The position numbers and the translations under genes are program-made. Positions 6,844-11,440 of a stretch of DNA of 11,440 nucleotides are shown here, in pieces; the first letter of the stretch is position 1, and each line of letters opens with the position of its first letter. The notes under the pieces are model-generated. The model worked only from the letters and a program-made list of their open reading frames with translations, made no database searches and was not told the origin of the DNA. Source of the DNA: Gammaproteobacteria bacterium (GTDB lineage: Bacteria; Pseudomonadota; Gammaproteobacteria; Steroidobacterales; Steroidobacteraceae); assembly GCA_009923475.1 (NCBI GenBank), contig RFTM01000027.1, forward strand, positions 1-11,440, in the 5' to 3' direction.

Positions 6844-8519
6844 CCCGAACGAAACGCATCCTCGCCGCCGTCGCGGCGGTCCTCATCGCCCTCATCGCCG
6901 CCGTCCAGCTCGCGGGCGGTCGCACCGGCCTGACCCTCCTCTACGTGAAGCACTTCCTGCGTGAGGACAACGCGCCCTTCCGCGAGGTCGCCTGGCAGCA
7001 GGGGCCTGCCGCTCCCGCGCCGACGGCCGCGGGCGGGCGCCGCCCGCCCAACATCGTGCTGATCGTGGTCGACGACCTGGGCTACGCCGACCTCACGCTG
7101 CGCGGCCGCGGCATCGCCGACGGGCAGGTGCCGACCCGCAACATCGACTCCATCGCGCGCGAAGGCGTGGACTTCAGCGTCGCCTATGCGGGCAACGCCA
7201 CCTGCGCGCCGTCGCGCGCCGCGATCATGACCGGGCGCTACGCCACGCGCTTCGGCTTCGAGTTCACGCCGACGCCCAAGCAGTTCATGCAGGTCGTGAC
7301 GCAGTCCGAGCGCAAGGGTGCGACGCTGCATCGTGCGGTCTACTTCGGCGACGGCGGCCCGAAGCAGCCCGCCTATGCCGACATGGGCCTGCCGGTCACC
7401 GAGGTCACGTTGGCGCGCCTGCTGCGGGGCGGCGGTTACCACACGGTGCAGATCGGCAAGTGGCACCTCGGCGACAGCCCGCGCTTCCGCGCCTACGCGC
7501 ACGGCTTCGACGAATCTTTGTCGCTGCAGCATGCCGCCTCGATGTTCCTGCCGGAGGACGACCCGCGCGTCGTCAACGCGCGCTCCGAGGGCGACCCCAT
7601 CGACCAGTTCCTGTATGCGGCCGCGCCCTGGGGCGTGCGCTTCATGGACGGGCCCGTGTTCAAGCCCGACCGCTACCTCACCGATTACCTGACCGACCAC
7701 GCGGTGCGGGTCATCGAGGCGAACCGCAACCGTCCGTTCTTCCTCTACCTCGCCTACAACGCGCCGCACACGCCGTTGCAGGCGACGCGGGAGGACTACG
7801 AGGCGCTCGCGGCCATCCCGGACCACCGCCTGCGCGTGTATGCCGCCATGGTGCGATCGCTCGACCGCAACATCGGCCGGGTGCTCGGCGCCTTGCGCGC
7901 GAACGGCCTCGACCGCGACACGCTCGTCATCTTCACCAACGACAACGGCTCGCCGCACTACATCGACCTGCCGGGACGCAACGCCCCGTTGCGCGGCTGG
8001 AAGGCCACCTACTTCGAGGGCGGCATCCGCGTGCCGATGCTGATGCGCTGGCCCGCCGGGTTGCCGACCGGAGCGGCCTTCGGCGCCCCCGTGGGCCATG
8101 TCGACATCTTCGCCACCGCCGCGGCCGCGGCGGGCGTCCCGGTGCCTGCCGACCGCGTCATCGACGGCGTCGACCTGCTGCCGTTCGCCCGCGGCGAGAA
8201 GGGCGGGCGGCCGCACGAGCGCCTGTTCTGGCGCACCCGCGATTACCTCACGCTGCGCGAGGGCGACTGGAAGCTGCAGGTCACGCAGATGCCGCGCAAG
8301 GACTGGCTCTACGACCTGTCGGCCGATCCCGGCGAACGCCGCAACCTCGCCGCGGACGATCCGGCGCGCGTCGCCGCCATGAAGCGGACGCTGGCCGCCA
8401 TCGACGCCGAGCAGGTGCCGCCGCTGTGGCAGACCCTCGGCGCCGGCTACATCCCGCTCGACAAGACGCTCTCGGATCCGCAGTCGCCCGACGACGAATA
8501 TGTGTACTTCGCGAACTGA
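6840..8519 (+). CDS. Sulfatase 1 (type I, formylglycine-dependent), N-terminally membrane-anchored
   Basis: A 559-residue sulfatase of the alkaline-phosphatase superfamily, which hydrolyses a sulfate ester. The active-site Cys122 lies in the canonical CAPSR (NATCAPSRAAIMTGRY) and must be oxidised to formylglycine. Other expected residues are present: Asp78-Asp79 (VDDLGYAD), Arg126, Lys207 and His209 in IGKWHLGD, His310 in NAPHTPLQ, Asp368-Asn369 in TNDNG and Lys388 in RGWKATYFEGGIRVP. The C-terminal subdomain is present (LREGDWKLQV, then LYDLSADPGERRNLA). A hydrophobic helix at about residues 7-24 after MTRTKR may be an uncleaved anchor or signal, placing the enzyme in the periplasm. The ATG overlaps the upstream TGA, with GGAG seven bases before it. 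It resembles arylsulfatase A / N-acetylgalactosamine-6-sulfatase types in general layout. The substrate is unknown. Confidence 0.93.
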   Translation: MTRTKRILAAVAAVLIALIAAVQLAGGRTGLTLLYVKHFLREDNAPFREVAWQQGPAAPAPTAAGGRRPPNIVLIVVDDLGYADLTLRGRGIADGQVPTRNIDSIAREGVDFSVAYAGNATCAPSRAAIMTGRYATRFGFEFTPTPKQFMQVVTQSERKGATLHRAVYFGDGGPKQPAYADMGLPVTEVTLARLLRGGGYHTVQIGKWHLGDSPRFRAYAHGFDESLSLQHAASMFLPEDDPRVVNARSEGDPIDQFLYAAAPWGVRFMDGPVFKPDRYLTDYLTDHAVRVIEANRNRPFFLYLAYNAPHTPLQATREDYEALAAIPDHRLRVYAAMVRSLDRNIGRVLGALRANGLDRDTLVIFTNDNGSPHYIDLPGRNAPLRGWKATYFEGGIRVPMLMRWPAGLPTGAAFGAPVGHVDIFATAAAAAGVPVPADRVIDGVDLLPFARGEKGGRPHERLFWRTRDYLTLREGDWKLQVTQMPRKDWLYDLSADPGERRNLAADDPARVAAMKRTLAAIDAEQVPPLWQTLGAGYIPLDKTLSDPQSPDDEYVYFAN

Positions 8520-10044
8520 ACGCGCCCTGCCCACTGCGTTGGTCGCGCTCGGGCTCGCGCTCGGGCTCGCGCTCGCAGCGCCTTCCGCGGTCTTGGCCGC
8601 GTCCGCGTCCGCGTCTGCGTCCGATCCCGCGCCGACGGCGCAGCGCCCCAACATCGTGCTCATCGTCGCCGACGACTGGGGTTACAGCGATGTCGGCGCC
8701 TTCGGCGGCGAGATCGCGACACCGAACCTCGATGCGCTCGCGGCCGAGGGCACCCGCTTCGCGAGCTTCCACGTCTCGGGCGAATGCTCGCCCACCCGCG
8801 CCATGCTGCTCACCGGCGTCGACAACCACCGCGCCGGCGTCGGCGCGATGCGCGAGACCGTCCCCTGGTCGCACTACGGCAAGCCGGGCTATCTCACGGT
8901 GCTCGACCGCGGCGTGGTGACGCTCGCCTCGCTGCTGCGCGACGGCGGCTATCGCACCTACGCCGTCGGCAAGTGGCATGTCGGCAGGGAACCGCACAAC
9001 CTGCCGGGCGCGCGCGGCTTCGGGCGTTCGTTGGTGCAGGCCGACAGCGGCTCGGACAACTGGGACCCGCGCCAGCGATATCTCGCGCTCACCGACAAGG
9101 TCCATTGGTACGAGGACGACCGCGAGGCGCGGATGCCGCGCGAGTACTACTCGTCGCGGTTCTTCGTCGACCGCGCCCTCGATTGGCTGCGCGCGGACGC
9201 CGCGAGGCCCGAGCCGTTCTTCCTCTATCTCGCCTTCCAGGCCAACCACATCCCGGTGCAGGCGCCGCGCGACGCCATCGCACGCTATCGCGGGCGCTAT
9301 GACGCGGGATGGGAGCGCTTGCGGGCGGAGCGTCGCGACCGCGCCGCCGCCCTCGGCCTGGTCCCCGCCGGCGCGCCGATGGCGCCGCAGGCGGCCGATT
9401 GGGACGCCTTGTCGCCGCAGGACCGCGCCCACCATGCGCGCCGCATGGAGGTCTATGCGGCCATGGCCTCGACGATGGACGCCGAACTCGGGCGGCTGCG
9501 CGCGCAGCTGCGCGCGAGCGGCGAGTACGGACGCACCGTGTTCGTGTTCCTCTCGGACAACGGCGCCGAGGCCTCGGACCCCTACGACATCCTCGCCGCG
9601 CGGCTGTGGCTCGCCACCCAGTACACCCGCGACATCGACCGCTTGGGCGGGCCCGGCGCATACACCGCGATCGGCGAAGGCTGGGCGGGCGCCGCCGCTT
9701 CGCCGCTCGCCACCTGGAAGTTCTACGCCGGCGAGGGCGGCCTGCGCGTGCCGCTCATCATCGCCGGCGTGCCGGGCGCGCAGGACGGCCGGGTGTTCAA
9801 GGGTTTCACGCATGTCACCGACATCACGCCGACACTGCTCGATCTCGCCGGCGTCACGCCGCCTGCGACCTACGGCGGCCGCCCGGTCGCGACGCCCACC
9901 GGCAAGAGCCTGCTGCCCGTGCTGCGCGGCGCGACGGACCGGGTTCGCGCACCGGGCGGCCGCCCGATGCTCGCCTGGCTGCTGCCCGCGCTCGCGTCCA
10001 TCGTCGGCGCATGGATCTTTTGGCGGCGCCGGAGGCGCGCATGA
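8500..10044 (+). CDS. Sulfatase 2, AtsA-like arylsulfatase type (CSPTR), with C-terminal membrane anchor
   Basis: A 514-residue type I sulfatase with a signal peptide (hydrophobic core at about 12-30, probable cleavage after SAVLA). The metal and catalytic set is complete: Asp58-Asp59 (VADDWGYSD), Cys96 and Arg100 in GECSPTRAMLLTG, Lys158 and His160 in VGKWHVG, His250 in QANHIPVQAP, Asp353-Asn354 in SDNGAE and Lys407 in TWKFYAGEGGLRVPLI. The CSPTR variant and the following LLTGVDNHRAGVGAM resemble Pseudomonas AtsA arylsulfatase. After GKSLLPVLRGATDRVRAP the usual C-terminal subdomain (a GDWKL-like strand and YDL..DP block) is missing. Instead comes Gly-Gly-Arg-Pro, one hydrophobic helix (MLAWLLPALASIVGAWIFW) and five Arg, which should anchor the enzyme on the periplasmic face. 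The start overlaps sulfatase 1 by 20 bases with no strong ribosome site, so it may rely on reinitiation. The stop overlaps the next ATG. Confidence 0.92.
   Translation: MCTSRTERALPTALVALGLALGLALAAPSAVLAASASASASDPAPTAQRPNIVLIVADDWGYSDVGAFGGEIATPNLDALAAEGTRFASFHVSGECSPTRAMLLTGVDNHRAGVGAMRETVPWSHYGKPGYLTVLDRGVVTLASLLRDGGYRTYAVGKWHVGREPHNLPGARGFGRSLVQADSGSDNWDPRQRYLALTDKVHWYEDDREARMPREYYSSRFFVDRALDWLRADAARPEPFFLYLAFQANHIPVQAPRDAIARYRGRYDAGWERLRAERRDRAAALGLVPAGAPMAPQAADWDALSPQDRAHHARRMEVYAAMASTMDAELGRLRAQLRASGEYGRTVFVFLSDNGAEASDPYDILAARLWLATQYTRDIDRLGGPGAYTAIGEGWAGAAASPLATWKFYAGEGGLRVPLIIAGVPGAQDGRVFKGFTHVTDITPTLLDLAGVTPPATYGGRPVATPTGKSLLPVLRGATDRVRAPGGRPMLAWLLPALASIVGAWIFWRRRRRA
8544..8575 (+). 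repeat. 12-base tandem repeat (CGCGCTCGGGCT) in the signal-peptide coding region
   Basis: Two full copies of CGCGCTCGGGCT and eight bases of a third lie in tandem and encode the Leu/Gly/Ala core of the sulfatase 2 signal peptide. Gain or loss of a copy would lengthen or shorten the core by four residues without changing frame. Confidence 0.75.
8599..8622 (+). repeat. Hexamer repeat (GCGTCC)4 just after the signal peptide
   Basis: Four tandem GCGTCC units, the third with a T at its last base, encode four Ala-Ser pairs between the predicted cleavage site and the sulfatase domain. Copy-number change would stay in frame and only alter the linker length. Confidence 0.75.
10031..10035 (+). promoter_or_regulatory. 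Ribosome binding site of the dehydrogenase, inside the poly-Arg codons of sulfatase 2
   Basis: GGAGG lies five bases before the ATG at 10041. The same bases form part of the CGG-AGG Arg codons of the sulfatase 2 tail, so one sequence serves as both anchor charge cluster and Shine-Dalgarno site. Confidence 0.65.
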
Positions 10045-10790
10045 CCCGTACCGTCGTGATCACCGGGGCCTCGGCCGGCATCGGCCGCGCGCTCGCCTTC
10101 GAATGCGCCCGTCGCGGCTGGCGCCTCGGCCTCGCGAGCCGTCGCCGCGATGCGCTGGAGACGCTGCGCGGCGAGCTCGACGCGGTGACGGCGGGACACG
10201 CACCGCCGGCCACCGTCGCCGAGCTCGACGTCGCCGATCCGGCCGGCGCGGTGCCCCGCCTGCAGGCCCTCTTCGAGGCGCTGGGCGGCGTCGACGTGTT
10301 CATTGCGAACGCGGGCGTCAACGAGTTCACCCGCATCGGCAAGGGCGGCTTCCCCGGGTCGCAGCGCATCCTGCAGACCAACCTCATCGGCACCCTCGCC
10401 ACGATGGAGGCCGCCGCCGCGCACTTCGTCGCGCGCGGGCACGGCCACCTCGTCGGCATCTCCTCGCTCGCGGCGCTGATGTCCATCCCGACGCAAGGCG
10501 CCTATTGCGCGAGCAAGGCGGGGCTGTCGAGCTGGCTGGGCGCGGCGCGCATCGAGCTCGGGCGCCAGGGCATCGCCGTCACCGAGGTGCAGCCCGGCTT
10601 CGTCGACACCGAGATCATGCCGGATGTGGGGCGCTATCCCTTCGCCATCAAGGCGGATGCCGCGGCGCGCACCATCGTCGACGGCATCGAGCGGCGGCGA
10701 CGGCTCGTGGTCGTGCCGGGGTTCCCGTGGCGGTTGCTGCGGCCGTTCGCCCGGATGATCCCCGACTCGGCCTGGCGCCGGCGACGCTGA
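10041..10790 (+). CDS. Short-chain dehydrogenase/reductase (SDR family)
   Basis: A 249-residue classical SDR, a cytoplasmic NAD(P)-dependent oxidoreductase of alcohols or ketones. The cofactor motif TGASAGIG starts at residue 8 and Asn90-Ala-Gly is present. The catalytic Ser142 (GISSLAAL) lies 13 residues before Tyr155 in YCASK (Lys159), and PGFVDTEIM follows the usual position. Arg residues after the second strand (SRRRDAL) suggest a preference for NADP(H), an inference only. Its ATG overlaps the sulfatase 2 stop and a GGAGG is well placed, so it is the last gene of the rightward operon. A link to the sulfatases, such as oxidising the alcohol released by desulfation, is plausible but not shown by sequence. 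The C-terminus ends in a short basic/hydrophobic stretch (PWRLLRPFARMI) that could touch the membrane. Confidence 0.93.
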   Translation: MTRTVVITGASAGIGRALAFECARRGWRLGLASRRRDALETLRGELDAVTAGHAPPATVAELDVADPAGAVPRLQALFEALGGVDVFIANAGVNEFTRIGKGGFPGSQRILQTNLIGTLATMEAAAAHFVARGHGHLVGISSLAALMSIPTQGAYCASKAGLSSWLGAARIELGRQGIAVTEVQPGFVDTEIMPDVGRYPFAIKADAAARTIVDGIERRRRLVVVPGFPWRLLRPFARMIPDSAWRRRR

Positions 10791-10817
10791 GCGCTCGTCA
10801 GGCGTCGAAGCCCGGCG
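10776..10817. terminator. Hairpin across the convergent stop codons, possible bidirectional terminator
   Basis: CGACGCTGA (10782-10790) pairs with TCAGGCGTCG (10798-10807) with one bulged G and a seven-base loop. Outside it CGCCGG (10776-10781) pairs with CCGGCG (10812-10817) across an AAGC bulge. The TGA of the dehydrogenase pairs with the stop of the convergent aldolase. There is no T-run on either side, so it is not a classical intrinsic terminator. It may stop or shield both transcripts. Confidence 0.45.
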
Positions 10818-11440
10818 ACTCGCGCTGTACGCGGCGCAGCAAGCCCGGCCAGGCGAGCAGCGGCGCCATCGCGCCCATCGGACCTGCGACCTGCGCGCGG
10901 ACCTCGTCGCGCGCCGCCTGCGGCGCGAGCCGCACGCCGCCGCGGCCCGCGGACAGCGCCATCACCTGCTGGGCGCAGGCGCGCTCCAGCATGAAGAGGT
11001 TGAGGAAGGCCGCGCCGGCCGTGGCGCCGAGCGCCAGCGTGCCGTGGTTGCGCAGCAGCATGGCGTGGCAGCCGCCGAGGTCGCGCACGATGCGCTGCCG
11101 CTCGTCGAGGTCGAGCGCGATGCCCTCGTAGTCGTGGTACGCGAGCGAGGGCAGCACGATCAACGCATGCTGCGTGAGCGGCATCAGGCCCTCTTCGTGG
11201 GTCGACACCGCGACGCCCGCGTCGGTGTGCACATGCAGCACGAACATCGCGTCCTCGCGGGCCGCATGGATGGCCGAGTGGATGGTGAAGCCCGCGGGGT
11301 TGACCTTGTGCGGCGTCGGCGTCACCGCACGGCCCTCGAGGTCCACCTTCACCAGGCTGGAGGCCGTGATCTCGCCGAACAGCCAGCCGTAGGGGTTGAT
11401 CAGGAAATGGTGCTCGGGCCCCGGCACGCGCGCCGACAGG
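10798..11440 (-). CDS. Class II aldolase/adducin family protein (partial, N-terminus outside window)
   Basis: The C-terminal 213 or so residues of a class II aldolase/adducin-domain protein, a metal-dependent fold used by fuculose- and ribulose-phosphate aldolases and epimerases and by many uncharacterised oxygen-independent lyases. Visible are PGPEHHFLINPYGWLFGEITASS near the edge, the metal pair His-Val-His in FVLHVHTDAG, and the third His in LLRNHGTLALG. A GTG at 11427 can serve as a start in silico. However, the frame stays open to the edge, and the residues before it (LSAR) match the usual family sequence, so the true start lies beyond 11440. It converges on the dehydrogenase with seven bases between stops. 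The substrate is unknown. Proteins ending like this are often annotated only as class II aldolase family. Confidence 0.9.
   Translation of the reverse strand, partial: LSARVPGPEHHFLINPYGWLFGEITASSLVKVDLEGRAVTPTPHKVNPAGFTIHSAIHAAREDAMFVLHVHTDAGVAVSTHEEGLMPLTQHALIVLPSLAYHDYEGIALDLDERQRIVRDLGGCHAMLLRNHGTLALGATAGAAFLNLFMLERACAQQVMALSAGRGGVRLAPQAARDEVRAQVAGPMGAMAPLLAWPGLLRRVQRESPGFDA

Noticed and set aside
6372..8663. 763-codon minus-strand open frame antisense to sulfatase 1 and the DsbA-like gene
   Set aside because: Its composition is dominated by Arg, Gly, Val and Ala without motifs. The plus strand has a complete sulfatase with all catalytic residues.
8978..11131. 717-codon plus-strand frame through sulfatase 2 and the dehydrogenase, and the 510-codon minus frame at 8281-9813
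   Set aside because: Both are out-of-frame readings of recognised genes, rich in Ser/Arg/Ala and without domains.
1..11440. CRISPR array, insertion sequence, tRNA or prophage elements
   Set aside because: I saw no spaced direct repeats, transposase or integrase motifs, inverted terminal repeats or tRNA-like cloverleaf. The window is filled by metabolic and transport genes.

Overview
The window is very GC-rich (about 70-75% G+C over most of its length, by eye) and almost fully coding, with short or overlapping gene junctions. Gene types, codon use and a Tat-type signal suggest a high-GC proteobacterium, perhaps a gammaproteobacterium of the Steroidobacter/Xanthomonadales kind. That placement is an inference from style, not from a marker gene.

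Layout: two divergent operons leave a single 83-base gap (5528-5610). Leftward (minus strand, in order of transcription): a Tat-type secreted LD-carboxypeptidase of family S66 (5527-4436); a phytanoyl-CoA dioxygenase-like Fe(II)/2-oxoglutarate enzyme (4439-3624, coupled through a CTGA overlap); an SSS-family sodium:solute symporter (3601-2126); and a reading frame from 2098 to beyond position 1. That last frame begins as a membrane acyltransferase of the OafA/AT3 family and, near 740-760, turns in frame into the C-terminal half of a CusA/CzcA-type heavy-metal RND pump. Rightward (plus strand): a tandem DsbA/HCCA-isomerase-like protein (5611-6843), sulfatase 1 (6840-8519), sulfatase 2 (8500-10044) and a short-chain dehydrogenase (10041-10790). 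These are joined by overlaps of 4, 20 and 4 bases. A partial class II aldolase/adducin-family gene enters from the right end on the minus strand and converges on the dehydrogenase, with a large hairpin spanning the two stop codons.

How the genes may work together: the rightward operon looks like a small pathway acting on a sulfated organic compound. It has two envelope-anchored sulfatases with different active-site signatures (CAPSR and CSPTR) and opposite membrane anchors, then a cytoplasmic dehydrogenase and a glutathione-transferase-kappa-like protein. The leftward operon combines an envelope peptidase, an oxygenase and a solute importer, also consistent with scavenging. No substrate can be read from the sequence. 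No formylglycine-generating enzyme, needed to activate the sulfatases, lies in the window.

The strongest oddities are the in-frame acyltransferase/metal-pump chimera with its change of composition, sulfatase 2 with its C-terminal subdomain replaced by a membrane anchor and poly-Arg tail, and the duplicated DsbA-like protein with a degenerate first domain. I saw no tRNA, rRNA, CRISPR array, insertion sequence or riboswitch.
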